A stretch of DNA of 64,000 nucleotides from Franzmannia pantelleriensis (GCF_900102875.1 NZ_FNGH01000005.1:1-64000); one strand, 5' to 3'; positions 44,940-55,608 are shown, counted from the stretch's first letter. Notes: generated by a model from the sequence alone, not told the origin. Translations and numbers: made by a program.

Positions 44940-45374
44940 ATGACCCGCGTCTATGTCAGTGCCGTCATGCCGATCAGCCTGGAACAAGCTTGGCGCGTAC
45001 TGCGCGACTTCAACGGCCTGCCCGACTACCACCCGTTCTTCGCCAAGAGCTATATCGAGGACGGCAAGCCCGCCGACCAGGTGGGCTGCGTGCGCCACTT
45101 CCACGACCACGACGGCAACGCCATCCGCGAGGAGTTGCTGTCGCTCTCCGACCGCGAGCATCTGTGCTGCTATCGGATCCTCGACGCCCCGGCGCTGCCG
45201 GTGCGTGGCTATGTGTCGGAGATGCGCCTCAAGCCGATCACCACCAGCGGCCACTGCTTCGGCGAGTGGTGGGCGGAGTTCGAGGTCGACGACGCTGACC
45301 ATGATGACGTGGTCCAGCGCGTCGGCGACACCTTCCGCCTGGCCTTCGAAGGGGCCGCCGAGCGCGCCAGCTAG
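44940..45374 (+). CDS. SRPBCC (START-like) family protein
   Basis: A 144-residue soluble protein of the SRPBCC/polyketide-cyclase fold with one hydrophobic pocket for a ligand. The start is ATG 44940 behind AAGGAG. Marks are MPISLEQAWRVLRDFNGLPDYHP at the N-terminal end and a C-terminal amphipathic helix VVQRVGDTFRLAFEGA. Proteins of this fold bind or cyclise small hydrophobic molecules. It is one of four non-transport genes held between two Liv cassettes, so it may act on the imported compound. No specific function can be assigned. Confidence 0.82.
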   Translation: MTRVYVSAVMPISLEQAWRVLRDFNGLPDYHPFFAKSYIEDGKPADQVGCVRHFHDHDGNAIREELLSLSDREHLCCYRILDAPALPVRGYVSEMRLKPITTSGHCFGEWWAEFEVDDADHDDVVQRVGDTFRLAFEGAAERAS

Positions 45375-45383
45375 GAGGCACTC

Positions 45384-46604
45384 ATGCAACCCATCGCCTA
45401 TCTGATCGGCACCTGCGACACCAAGGCCGGCGAACTACGCTACCTGCGCGAGCGCCTGACGGCCGCCGGCGTCGCCAGCTGCGTCGTCGATGTCGGCACC
45501 CGAGGCGACGCCCAAGGGGTCGCCGACGTAAGCGCCGCCGAGGTGGCTACCTGCCACCCCGAGGGGGCCGCCGCGGTGTTCGTCGACGACCGCGGCCGCG
45601 CCGTGGCGGCCATGGCAGAAGCACTGCGCCATTGGCTGCCGGGCCGTCAGGATCTCGGTGGCGCGCTGGGGATCGGCGGCTCCGGCGGTACCGCGCTGAT
45701 CGCCCCGGCGCTGCGCGAGCTGGATATCGGCGTGCCCAAGCTGCTGGTCTCGACCATCGCCTCCGGCAACGTGGCGCCCTATGTCGGCCCCAGCGACATC
45801 GCCATGCTCTACTCGGTCACCGACGTGGCTGGCCTCAACCGCATCTCGCGGCGGGTACTCGGCAACGCCGCCCATGCCCTGGCCGGCATGCTGCAAGGCC
45901 AGGTGCCCGAGGTCGCCGAGGACAAGCCGGCCATCGGCCTGAGCATGTTCGGGGTGACCACGACCTGCGTCAATCAACTCAGTAGTGCTCTCGAGGCCGA
46001 CTATGACTGCCTGGTGTTCCACGCCACCGGCACCGGCGGTCGCTCGCTGGAGAAGCTCGCCGACAGCGGCATGATCGCAGGCCTGCTCGATGTCACTACC
46101 ACCGAGATCTGTGATCTGTTCATGGGCGGCGTATTCAGCGCCGGCGCAGAGCGCCTCGACGTCATCGCCCGCAAAGCACTGCCCTATGTCGGATCGGTGG
46201 GGGCGCTGGACATGGTCAACTTCGGCGCACCGGACACGGTGCCGGCGGCCTATCGCCAGCGCCTGTTCTATGAGCACAACCCGCAGATCACCCTGATGCG
46301 CACCACCGCCGAGGAGAATGCGCGCATGGGCCGCTGGATCGGCGAGAAGCTCAACCGCAGCCGCGGGCCGGTGCGTTTTCTACTTCCTGAAGGCGGCGTC
46401 TCGGCGCTCGACGCGCCGGGCCAGCCCTTCCACGACCCCGAGGCCGACGCGGCGCTGTTCGAGGCTCTCGAAGCCACCGTCGAGCAGACCCCCGAGCGCC
46501 GTTTGATCCGCTACCCCTTCAATATCAACGATCCCGAGTTTGCCGCCGCCCTGGTCGAGCACTTTCAGGACGTCATGACGACAGCTCCGAGGAAAGACAA
46601 TTGA
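45384..46604 (+). CDS. Tm-1-like ATP-binding protein (UPF0261)
   Basis: A 406-residue protein of the UPF0261 family (Pfam PF06792), corresponding to the N-terminal half of tomato Tm-1. The N-terminal block [18 protein letters not shown] (about 8-25) and the glycine-rich [14 protein letters not shown] (about 91-104) form the nucleotide site; GVTTTCVN and [13 protein letters not shown] follow. The N-terminal half looks like a P-loop-free nucleotide fold. Bacterial genes of this family usually neighbour a PEP hydrolase-like barrel, as here on both sides. The biochemical role in bacteria is unknown. The stop overlaps the second barrel's TTG start. Confidence 0.86.
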   Translation: MQPIAYLIGTCDTKAGELRYLRERLTAAGVASCVVDVGTRGDAQGVADVSAAEVATCHPEGAAAVFVDDRGRAVAAMAEALRHWLPGRQDLGGALGIGGSGGTALIAPALRELDIGVPKLLVSTIASGNVAPYVGPSDIAMLYSVTDVAGLNRISRRVLGNAAHALAGMLQGQVPEVAEDKPAIGLSMFGVTTTCVNQLSSALEADYDCLVFHATGTGGRSLEKLADSGMIAGLLDVTTTEICDLFMGGVFSAGAERLDVIARKALPYVGSVGALDMVNFGAPDTVPAAYRQRLFYEHNPQITLMRTTAEENARMGRWIGEKLNRSRGPVRFLLPEGGVSALDAPGQPFHDPEADAALFEALEATVEQTPERRLIRYPFNINDPEFAAALVEHFQDVMTTAPRKDN

Positions 46605-47434
46605 GACATTGGAATAGAGAAGCATTGATGACGCACTTCCAGGCCATGGTGGCACGCGGCGAGCCCATCGTGGGTGGTGGCGCCGGGACCGGCCTATCGG
46701 CCAAGTGCGAGGAAGCCGGCGGTATCGACCTGATCGTGATCTATAACTCCGGGCGCTACCGCATGGCCGGGCGCGGCTCGCTGGCAGGGATCATGCCGTA
46801 TGGCAACGCCAACGAGATCGTCAAGGAGATGGCCCGGGAAGTACTGCCGGTCACCCAGAACACCCCGGTGCTGGCGGGCATATGCGGCACCGACCCGTTC
46901 GTGTTCATGGAGCCCTTCCTGGCCGAGCTCAAGGCGATGGGCTTCGCCGGCGTGCAGAACTTCCCTACCGTGGGCCTGATCGACGGCACCTTCCGCGCCA
47001 ACCTGGAAGAGACCGGCATGCGCTATGCCCAGGAAGTGGACATGATCCGGCAAGCGCGGGAGGCGGGGCTACTCACCACCCCCTACGTGTTCAGCGCCGA
47101 CGACGCACGTGCCATGACGGAAGCCGGTGCCGACATCATCGTCTGCCACATGGGCCTGACCACCGGGGGCAGCATTGGCGCCGAGACCGCCATGAGCCTT
47201 GACGACTGCGTGGCGGCGATCAATGACTGGGCGGCAGCGGCCAGAGCCGTGCGTGACGACGTCATCATACTCTGCCACGGCGGCCCGATTGCCGACCCAC
47301 AGGATGCCGAGTACATCCTGGCCCGCTGCCGCGACTGCCATGGCTTCTACGGTGCCTCGAGCATGGAGCGCCTGCCCACCGAGCGCGCCCTGACCGAACA
47401 GACCCGAGCCTTCAAGAACGTCCGGCGGGGCTGA
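46601..47434 (+). CDS. PEP hydrolase-like TIM-barrel protein, second copy
   Basis: A 277-residue paralogue of the barrel at 44087, nearly identical in most conserved blocks ([39 protein letters not shown]). The start is taken as TTG 46601, which overlaps the Tm-1-like stop and follows GAGGAAAG; the first copy aligns to exactly this residue, whereas ATG 46628 would cut ten aligned residues. It lacks the SRPBCC neighbour of the first copy. Differences cluster in [14 protein letters not shown] versus [14 protein letters not shown] and in the late helices, so the copies may differ in substrate or pair as a heteromer. Confidence 0.83.
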   Translation: MRHWNREALMTHFQAMVARGEPIVGGGAGTGLSAKCEEAGGIDLIVIYNSGRYRMAGRGSLAGIMPYGNANEIVKEMAREVLPVTQNTPVLAGICGTDPFVFMEPFLAELKAMGFAGVQNFPTVGLIDGTFRANLEETGMRYAQEVDMIRQAREAGLLTTPYVFSADDARAMTEAGADIIVCHMGLTTGGSIGAETAMSLDDCVAAINDWAAAARAVRDDVIILCHGGPIADPQDAEYILARCRDCHGFYGASSMERLPTERALTEQTRAFKNVRRG

Positions 47435-47504
47435 TCGCCATGTGTTGTAACGATAATAACAGCCGACTGGCAACGCCACGCTCGATCAAATGGGAGGTGC
47501 GTCC

Positions 47505-48362
47505 GTGCACACCTTCTACTTTCTGACCCTCAATGGCCTGACCATGGCGGCATTGCTGTTCATCATGGCCAGCGGCCTGACCCTGGCCTTCGGGCTGATG
47601 CGCGTGGTCAACCTGGCCCACGGCGCCTTCTATCTGCTGGGCGGCTATGTCGGGGTCCAGGTGATTCGCGACACCGGTAGTCTGACGCTGGGCCTGCTGG
47701 CCGGCGGTGCCATCGCCCTGCTGGTCGGCCTGCTGATGGAACGCTTCCTGCTGCAGCGGGTGCGCGGCCTGGATCTCTCCGAGGCGCTGCTGACCATTGC
47801 CGTGGGGCTGATCATCGCCGACGCCCTGCTGGTGGTGTATGGCGGGCAGCCGGTGAGCCTGCCGTTGCCCCGCGAGCTGCGTGCACCGGTGGACCTCGGC
47901 GTGATGATGTACCCCTACTTCCGGGTGCTGATCATGGTCTTTGCCGTGCTGCTGGGCATCGCGCTGTGGCTGGTGATGACCTATACCCGCCTCGGTGCCG
48001 CCATCCGCGCCGGCGTCGATGATCGCGAAACCGCCATGTCCCAGGGCATCAACGTGCCGCTGCTGTTCGGCGGCGTGTTTGCCGTGGCCAGCTTCCTGGC
48101 CGGCGTGGCCGGCGTGGTGGGTACCTCCTACATGTCGCTGACCCAAGGGCTCGACGTGCGGGTGCTGATGCTGTCGCTGGTGGTGATCATCATCGGCGGC
48201 ATGGGCTCACTCAAGGGCGCCGCGGTCGGTGCGCTGATCACCGGCATGGTGTCGAGTTTCGCCACCGGTTATCTGCCGCAGTTCGCGCTGTTCTTTCTGT
48301 TCCTGCCGATGACGCTGATTCTGGTCTTCCGCCCTCAAGGGCTGTTCGGGAGGGCTGCATGA
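47505..48362 (+). CDS. livH: Branched-chain-type ABC transporter permease LivH, cassette 2
   Basis: A 285-residue permease of the LivH class and a distant paralogue of the cassette 1 protein. The start is GTG 47505, eight bases after GGGAGG; the upstream ATG 47490 would contain that ribosome site. Marks are MRVVNLAHGAFYLLGGYVG (about 35) and GMGSLKGAAVGALITGM near the end. It lies 70 bp after the second TIM-barrel gene and overlaps LivM by ATGA. Confidence 0.9.
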   Translation: MHTFYFLTLNGLTMAALLFIMASGLTLAFGLMRVVNLAHGAFYLLGGYVGVQVIRDTGSLTLGLLAGGAIALLVGLLMERFLLQRVRGLDLSEALLTIAVGLIIADALLVVYGGQPVSLPLPRELRAPVDLGVMMYPYFRVLIMVFAVLLGIALWLVMTYTRLGAAIRAGVDDRETAMSQGINVPLLFGGVFAVASFLAGVAGVVGTSYMSLTQGLDVRVLMLSLVVIIIGGMGSLKGAAVGALITGMVSSFATGYLPQFALFFLFLPMTLILVFRPQGLFGRAA

Positions 48363-49333
48363 AACGCGAATACCTGATCATTCTGGCGCTACTCGCCGTC
48401 CTCGTGGCATGGCCGCTGCTGATGGGCAACTATGCGGTCTCCCAAGCCAACCGGGCGATGATCTATGCCCTGGCGGCGCTGAGCTTCTCGCTGCTGGCAG
48501 GTCGGCTGGGCTGGTTCTCGCTGTGCCAGACCACCTTCGCCGGCATCAGCGGCTATACCGTCGCCATTCTGGGAGTGCGCTTCGGCCTGCCCTTTCCGCT
48601 GGTGGTCACGCTGGCACTGCTGCTCACCACGCTGAGCGCCGTGATCTTCGGCCTGCTGACCGTGCGCTCACGCAAGGTGGGCTTCCTGATGCTGACGCTG
48701 GCTCTGGGGCAGATGGTCTGGGCGCTGTCGTTCCAGTGGGTCGACGTCACCGGCGGCTACAACGGCATCGCCGGGGTACGCATGCCGGTGTATGGCGGTA
48801 TCGACTTCAATGCTACCCGGGTCTTCTACGTACTGGTCACGACGGTCACGGTGGCGATCTTCCTCGCCGTGTGGCGATTGTATCGTTCGCCCTTCGGGCT
48901 ACTGCTGCTGGGGATACAGGAGAACGAGCAGCGCATGCGCGCCCTGGGCCATCCGGTTGCCCTGGCCCGCTTCAGCGCCTTCGTGCTGGCCGGGGCCATC
49001 GCCGGGGTGGCGGGGGTCTTCCTGGTCTACGACATGGGCATCATGTCGCCGTCACCGCTGGGCCTGGGGCACGCCGTGTGGGTGCTGACCGCCGCGGTAC
49101 TGGGCGGCTATCGCAGCCTGTTGGGCCCTGCTCTCGGGGTGGCCGTCCTGATCACCCTGGAAACTCTGGTAGCCCAGTACACCGACCGACACATGATGGT
49201 GATCGGCCTGGTCCTGCTGCTCTCGATTCTGCTGATGCCCCGGGGGCTGGCAGACGTGCTCGAGCAGCGTTTCAAACGCAAATCGAAGCCACAGGCTTCC
49301 GCGACAACAACAACCCAAGGAGAAGAGCCATGA
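48359..49333 (+). CDS. livM: Branched-chain-type ABC transporter permease LivM, cassette 2
   Basis: A 324-residue permease of the LivM class starting in an ATGA overlap. Marks are RLGWFSLCQTTFAGISGY (about 49), VGFLMLTLALGQMVWAL and IQENEQRMRALGHPVALARF, the EAA-like loop that docks the ATPase. It ends with a low-complexity Thr/Gln tail that overlaps the receptor start by four bases. Confidence 0.9.
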   Translation: MKREYLIILALLAVLVAWPLLMGNYAVSQANRAMIYALAALSFSLLAGRLGWFSLCQTTFAGISGYTVAILGVRFGLPFPLVVTLALLLTTLSAVIFGLLTVRSRKVGFLMLTLALGQMVWALSFQWVDVTGGYNGIAGVRMPVYGGIDFNATRVFYVLVTTVTVAIFLAVWRLYRSPFGLLLLGIQENEQRMRALGHPVALARFSAFVLAGAIAGVAGVFLVYDMGIMSPSPLGLGHAVWVLTAAVLGGYRSLLGPALGVAVLITLETLVAQYTDRHMMVIGLVLLLSILLMPRGLADVLEQRFKRKSKPQASATTTTQGEEP

Positions 49334-50577
49334 AGTACGCCAAGACGCTCATCATAGGCAGCGTATCCGCCCTGGCGGTAGGCGCCACTGCCCACCTGCA
49401 AGCCGACGACACGCTGCGTATCGGGGTGATCGGCCCCACCACCGGAGTATTCTCCTTCTTTGGCGAACAGCAACGCATGGGCGTTGAGCTGGCCATGGAG
49501 GAACTTGCCGAGCGCCTCGACGCACTCAATCTAGAGGTCGAGTTCTACGACTCCCAGGGCGATGCCGAGACCACCGTCGACCGGCTGCGGGCCATGGAGT
49601 CCCGCGATAACGTCGATCTGGTGGTGGGACCGGTGCTGGGCGGCACCGGCCTGGCCGGCCTGGAGTGGGCCAAGGGTTCGGGCATGCCGACGGTGATCTC
49701 CTACTCGGCACCCGAGGACATTACCATGCGCGACCGCGCCGAAAACGTGGTGCGTGCCGGCTGGACCGGGGCACAGCCGATGTTCGCCTTCGGCGAATAC
49801 GTCGCCGAGGAGCTGGGCCACCAGCGCATCGTCATGGTGGGGCAGGATTACTCCTTCCCCTACAACCAGCTGGGCGGTTTCCTCAAGGGCTTCTGCGCCG
49901 CGGGCGGGGAATCGGTGGAGCGCATCTGGCACCCCACCGGCACTTCCGACTACAGCTCCATTCTGGCCACCCTCCCGGATGGCGATGCGCTGCTCTACAA
50001 CGGCGCCGGCAGCGATGGCCTGGCGTTCTTCCAGCAGTATCACGACTTCGGTATCGACGCGCGCATGCCGCTGCTGGGGGGCTCCAATTTCTTCGCCGTA
50101 GGCGACCTGCCGGAGATGGGCGAGCAGGCCATCGGCGGTCTCTCGGCGCTACAGTATGCCGAAGGCCTGGAGAGCGACACCTTCCTGGCCTTCCGCGATG
50201 CCTTCTGGGCGATGCACGGCGATGAGGTGATGCCGCTGGCCCCGGCCGAGCACGGCTACGTGGCCTTCAAGATGGCGGTGGATGCCTTCGAGAGTGCCAA
50301 CGGCGGCGACCGCGACGCGGTGATTGCCGCCTTGCGCGCCACCGAAATGCCGGACGCACCGCGCGGCCCCTTCCACCTCGACGACTACGGCAACCCGGTA
50401 CAGAACATCTACATCAACGAGGTGCAGGAGGTGGACGGCCGGCTGGTCAACGTGCCGATCAAGACCTACGAGAGCGTCAGCCAGTTCGGCCCCTTCGAGG
50501 CCGAGGCATACCTGGCCGGCGAACCCGACAGCCGCGACTTCCCGCCGGGCAGCTGTGCGGACCCCTACTATGACTGA
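49330..50577 (+). CDS. livK: ABC transporter substrate-binding protein (LivK/Peripla_BP_6), cassette 2
   Basis: A 415-residue receptor with a signal peptide (about 1-25) and mature start DDTLRIGVIGPTTGVFSFFG. The start is ATG 49330; a long open frame upstream lies over livM and is a shadow. It differs clearly from the cassette 1 receptor, including a VGPVLGGTGLAGLEWAKGSG ligand loop near 96 and AAGGESVERIWHPTGTSDYSS, so the two cassettes probably carry different or differently sized ligands. The stop overlaps the LivG start. Confidence 0.88.
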   Translation: MKYAKTLIIGSVSALAVGATAHLQADDTLRIGVIGPTTGVFSFFGEQQRMGVELAMEELAERLDALNLEVEFYDSQGDAETTVDRLRAMESRDNVDLVVGPVLGGTGLAGLEWAKGSGMPTVISYSAPEDITMRDRAENVVRAGWTGAQPMFAFGEYVAEELGHQRIVMVGQDYSFPYNQLGGFLKGFCAAGGESVERIWHPTGTSDYSSILATLPDGDALLYNGAGSDGLAFFQQYHDFGIDARMPLLGGSNFFAVGDLPEMGEQAIGGLSALQYAEGLESDTFLAFRDAFWAMHGDEVMPLAPAEHGYVAFKMAVDAFESANGGDRDAVIAALRATEMPDAPRGPFHLDDYGNPVQNIYINEVQEVDGRLVNVPIKTYESVSQFGPFEAEAYLAGEPDSRDFPPGSCADPYYD

Positions 50578-51334
50578 CGCACAACCCGAGATGAGCCCTG
50601 TGCCGGCGCTGGAGGTCGCCGGCCTGGCCAAGTCCTTCGGCTCGCTGATGGTGGCCAGCGATGTCCATCTGCGCGTCACGCCCGGAGAGCGGCGCGGGCT
50701 GATTGGCGTCAACGGCGCCGGCAAGACCACGCTGTTCAACATGATCGCCGGCGAGCTCAAGCCCGACCGTGGATCTATCGGCTTCTTCGGCGAGGATATC
50801 ACCCGCGACTCGGTCATCCAGCGTACCCTCAAGGGGCTCGGCCGCACCTATCAGGTATCCACGCTGGTACCCTCGGTCACCGTCCGGGAGAACCTGGCGC
50901 TGGCCAGGGGAGACGGCCGACTGCCGTCGCTGTGGCAGCCCTGGCAGTCTCGCCTCGACGACGACCTGATGACCACCGCCGACCAGCTGGGGCTGACGCC
51001 CGTGCTCGATGAGGCGGTGGCCAATCTCTCCTACGGCACCCTGCGTCAGTTGGAACTGGCCATGGTGATGGCGCAGAAACCGCGGCTGCTGCTGCTCGAT
51101 GAGCCCGCTGCAGGCCTCTCCCATGCCGAGCGCCAAGTGCTACAGGGCATTCTGCAGGATCTGCCACAGGAGGTGACCCTGCTGATGATCGAGCATGATA
51201 TGGAGATGGTGCTGGCACTCAGCGATCGCATATCGGTGCTGCATCAGGGCGAGATGTTCGCCGAAGGGACGCCTGAGGAAATTTCCGCCCACCAGGGCGT
51301 ACGCGATATCTATCTGGGGCGTGCCAATGGCTGA
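50570..51334 (+). CDS. livG: Branched-chain-type ABC transporter ATP-binding protein LivG, cassette 2
   Basis: A 254-residue ATPase starting at ATG 50570 inside the last bases of the receptor gene. Walker A GVNGAGKT is at about 45-52, LGRTYQVSTLVPSVTVREN follows, the signature is LSYGTLRQLELA (an LSGG variant shared with cassette 1) and Walker B is LLLLDEPAAGLS. It overlaps LivF by eight bases. Confidence 0.9.
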   Translation: MTDAQPEMSPVPALEVAGLAKSFGSLMVASDVHLRVTPGERRGLIGVNGAGKTTLFNMIAGELKPDRGSIGFFGEDITRDSVIQRTLKGLGRTYQVSTLVPSVTVRENLALARGDGRLPSLWQPWQSRLDDDLMTTADQLGLTPVLDEAVANLSYGTLRQLELAMVMAQKPRLLLLDEPAAGLSHAERQVLQGILQDLPQEVTLLMIEHDMEMVLALSDRISVLHQGEMFAEGTPEEISAHQGVRDIYLGRANG

Positions 51335-52043
51335 CACGATGATAGGCGTCGAGCGCCTCGAGGCCCACTACGGGCTGGGCCTGGCGCTACAGGATCTGAC
51401 TTTCAGCGTCGGGAAGGAGTGCGTCGCGATCATGGGCCGCAATGGGGTGGGCAAGACCACCCTGGCGCGGGCGCTGATGGGACTTACCCCTCCCCGAGCA
51501 AGCGGCTCGGTGACGCTGCTCGGGCAGCAGGTGCTCGGCTGGTCACCGCAGCGTATCGCCCACCTGGGAGTGGGCTATGTGCCTCAGGGGCGGCGTCTGT
51601 TTCCTTCGCTCAGCGTCGACGAGCACCTGCAGTTGAACACCCGCAAGGGGCCCACCGGCCAGCGCTGGACGACCAGCCGCGTGTTCGAGCTGTTCCCCTC
51701 GCTGGGCCGACGCCGCCGGGCCTACGGCGATCAGATCTCCGGTGGCGAGCGCTCGATGCTGGCCATCGGCCGCGCCCTGGTCACTAACCCGGGCTGTCTG
51801 ATACTCGATGAACCTACCGAGGGCCTGGCCCCGGCGGTGGTCGAGGATGTCGCTGCGAGCCTGAAGGAGCTGAGCCGCGAGGGGGTCGCCGTGCTGCTGA
51901 TCGAGCAGAACGTCAAGGCGGCGATGCTGGCGGCCGACCGCGCCTACTTCATGTCGGAGGGGCAGATCGTGCATGAGACCGCCGACGGCGAGTCGATGTC
52001 CGATGAAGCGACGCTAGGCCGCTATTTGGGCGTCTCGGTTTAA
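51327..52043 (+). CDS. livF: Branched-chain-type ABC transporter ATP-binding protein LivF, cassette 2
   Basis: A 238-residue ATPase of the LivF class. The start is ATG 51327, overlapping LivG by eight bases. Walker A GRNGVGKT is at about 37-44, the LivF-type GYVPQGRRLFPSLSVDEHL at about 82, the signature ISGGERSML and Walker B LILDEPTEGLAP. It is the last gene of the double-Liv island. The 78 bp that follow hold no clear terminator. Confidence 0.9.
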   Translation: MADTMIGVERLEAHYGLGLALQDLTFSVGKECVAIMGRNGVGKTTLARALMGLTPPRASGSVTLLGQQVLGWSPQRIAHLGVGYVPQGRRLFPSLSVDEHLQLNTRKGPTGQRWTTSRVFELFPSLGRRRRAYGDQISGGERSMLAIGRALVTNPGCLILDEPTEGLAPAVVEDVAASLKELSREGVAVLLIEQNVKAAMLAADRAYFMSEGQIVHETADGESMSDEATLGRYLGVSV

Positions 52044-52121
52044 ACAGGCCGCTGATGCAATGGTCTTGGCGCGGCAGGCATCGTAGAGTAGCGGCGATTT
52101 GCCCGTAGAGGAACGCCGCCG

Positions 52122-52328
52122 ATGCACCCCGAAGATCTGCAGACCCTGGTCAGCATGAAGATGCCCTACGGCAAGTACGCCGGGCGCCTAATCGCCGACT
52201 TGCCCGGCCCCTACCTGGCGTGGTTCGCCCGCGAGGGATTCCCCCAGGGCGAACTGGGCCGGCTGCTGGCGCTGATGCACGAGATCGACCATAACGGGCT
52301 TAGCGAACTGCTCGACCCGCTACGCTGA
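52122..52328 (+). CDS. DUF3820 family protein
   Basis: A 68-residue cytosolic protein of the DUF3820 family, with the block MPYGKYAGRLIADLPGPYLAWFAREGFPQGELG occupying residues 14-46 (GKY and the DLP-YL-WF pattern). Full-length homologues are of similar size. AGAGGAA precedes ATG 52122. Function is unknown; the fold resembles a putative quorum-sensing-regulated factor. Its last nine bases overlap the convergent TauE gene. Confidence 0.85.
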   Translation: MHPEDLQTLVSMKMPYGKYAGRLIADLPGPYLAWFAREGFPQGELGRLLALMHEIDHNGLSELLDPLR

Positions 52329-53126
52329 GGAAACCGTGTAGACCATCTGCATGGCCAGAATCACCAGCATCACCGCGAACACCCGCTTGAGGGTCGCCAC
52401 CGGCAGGCGGTGGGCGAGCCGCGCCCCCAGCGGGGCGGTGACAATGCTCAGCGGCGCCATCAGCAGCAGCGCCGGCAGGTAGACATAGCCCAGCGCAGCA
52501 CTCGGCAGACCGCTGACGCTCCAGCCGTTGATCAGGTAGCCCAGCGCCCCGGCCAGCGCGATCGGCAGCCCCACCGCTGCGGACGTGCCGATGGCGTGCT
52601 GGACCTTGATGTTGCACCAGGTGAGAAACGGCACGGTAAGCGCCCCGCCGCCGATCGCCACCAGCGCCGAGATACCGCCGATACCGGCCCCCGCCGCGCT
52701 GACCCCCAGTGGGCCCGGCAGGCCACGCGACGGCTGGGGCTTGAGGTTGATCATCATCTGCGCCGCCATCAGCAGCATGAAGCAGGCAAAGAAGATCGCC
52801 AGCCCCCGGGTCGGAATCAGTGCCGCGACGAAGGTCGCCAGAAAGGTACCTGCCAGGATGCCCGGGGTGATATAGCGCACCACCTGCCAGCGCACCGCCC
52901 CATGGCGGTGGTGCGAGCGCAGGCTCGACAGCGACGACGGCACGATGGCGGCCATCGAGGTGCCAAGCGCCAGGTGGGCGAGGTGCTCGTGGGGCACGCC
53001 CTGCAGCACGAACAGCGAGGTCAGCACCGGCACCATGATGCCGCCACCGCCGATACCCAGCAGCCCTGCCATCAGGCCGACGAAACCGCCCAGCGCCATA
53101 TAGGCCAACCACCAAACGAGATCCAA
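52320..53126 (-). CDS. Sulfite exporter TauE/SafE family protein
   Basis: A 268-residue inner-membrane protein with about eight spans in two repeats. Family marks are GLMAGLLGIGGGGIMVPVL (about 16-34) and the second-half counterpart GGISALVAIGGGALTVPFL (about 148-166). Translation starts at TTG 53126, with AGGAG eight bases before on the minus strand. It would export a sulfonate-derived sulfite or a small organic anion. It stands alone. Confidence 0.9.
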   Translation of the reverse strand: MDLVWWLAYMALGGFVGLMAGLLGIGGGGIMVPVLTSLFVLQGVPHEHLAHLALGTSMAAIVPSSLSSLRSHHRHGAVRWQVVRYITPGILAGTFLATFVAALIPTRGLAIFFACFMLLMAAQMMINLKPQPSRGLPGPLGVSAAGAGIGGISALVAIGGGALTVPFLTWCNIKVQHAIGTSAAVGLPIALAGALGYLINGWSVSGLPSAALGYVYLPALLLMAPLSIVTAPLGARLAHRLPVATLKRVFAVMLVILAMQMVYTVSSA

Positions 53127-53291
53127 GGTCTCACTCCTTCTGTCGCATCACACATGACCAAAGTCGGCTAGTGTAGAGCAAAACCGCCCCGCGCTGGGCC
53201 CCAACACCCTCGCACAACGTCTGACTTCCCCCTGCGACGCGGATTGCTTAACGTAACGCTTATCGACCACTGACAGACCCACGAGGCTTCC

Positions 53292-54020
53292 ATGCAGATC
53301 TCTCCCTCCCTGCGCGACACCCTTGCCCCTACCGGCGTGCTGCGCGCCTCCATCAACCTGGGCAACCCGATCCTCGCTGGCCGCGACCCTGAAAGTGGCG
53401 AGCCCTGCGGCGTCTCGGTCGACCTGGCGCGGGCCTTTGCCGAGCGGCTGGGCGTCGAGATCGAACTGCTGGCCTTCGACTCCGCTGGCCAGTCAGTGGA
53501 GACCGTCACCGCCGAGCGCGCCGATATCGGCTTCTTCGCCGTCGATCCGCTGCGCGGCGAAGGTATCCACTTCACCGCCCCCTATGTACTGATCGAAGGC
53601 TGCTATCTGGTCAGCGACGACTCGCCGCTGACCGACAACGACCAGGTCGACCGTGCCGGTAATCGGGTGGTGGTCGGCAAGGGCAGCGCCTACGATCTCT
53701 ACCTTAGCCGCGAGCTACAGCAGGCCGAGATCGTCCGCGCGCCGACCTCCACCGCGGTGGTGGCGCAGTTCGTCGAGCAGCAGCTGGAGGTTGCCGCCGG
53801 GGTCAAGCAGCAGCTGGAACAGGACAGCCAGCAGCATGGCGGCCTGCGCCTGCTGCCGGGCCGCTTCATGGTGATTCAGCAGGCCATGGGACTGCCCAAA
53901 GGCCGCGGTGAGCAGGCCGCCGACTGCCTGCGCGAGTTCGTCGAGGAGATGAAGGCCAGCGGCTTCGTCGAACAGGCCCTTCAACGCCACGGCATCGAGG
54001 GCGCCAGCGTCGCCCCCTGA
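53292..54020 (+). CDS. Solute-binding family 3 protein without signal peptide
   Basis: A 242-residue protein of the amino-acid receptor family (SBP_bac_3): GVLRASINLGNPILAGRDP at the start, GVSVDLARAFAERLGVEIELL (about 38), and ADIGFFAVDPLRGEGIHFTAPY (about 78). There is no hydrophobic leader. An in-frame TGA at 53271 lies only seven codons upstream of ATG 53292, so no longer protein is possible. No permease or ATPase gene is adjacent. It may act in the cytosol, as a binding or enzyme-like protein, or be exported by another path. Confidence 0.82.
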   Translation: MQISPSLRDTLAPTGVLRASINLGNPILAGRDPESGEPCGVSVDLARAFAERLGVEIELLAFDSAGQSVETVTAERADIGFFAVDPLRGEGIHFTAPYVLIEGCYLVSDDSPLTDNDQVDRAGNRVVVGKGSAYDLYLSRELQQAEIVRAPTSTAVVAQFVEQQLEVAAGVKQQLEQDSQQHGGLRLLPGRFMVIQQAMGLPKGRGEQAADCLREFVEEMKASGFVEQALQRHGIEGASVAP

Positions 54021-54048
54021 CACGCCATGCGTTGCCACAGCCCATGGT

Positions 54049-54077
54049 CGCCCTGGAGGAAGACAACCTCCAGGGCG
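54049..54077 (+). terminator. Hairpin after the solute-binding protein gene
   Basis: CGCCCTGGAGG (54049-54059) pairs perfectly with CCTCCAGGGCG (54067-54077) over a 7-base loop, followed by CTTATTAAG. The U-tract is poor, but position and stem strength fit transcription termination. Confidence 0.65.
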
Positions 54078-54243
54078 CTTATTAAGCGTTTGTCCGACAT
54101 TTGCTCTGCACCGTCTTGGTGCTCGACTTGCCTCTATTTTTCAGAATTTCGCCTCATATCGACGTTCATTTTCAACATGGGTCATGCGCGTGCCGCATAA
54201 TGGTGCAATTAGCCACTACCCTGTCAATGAATGTTACGCATGA

Positions 54244-55608
<1,365 letters not shown>

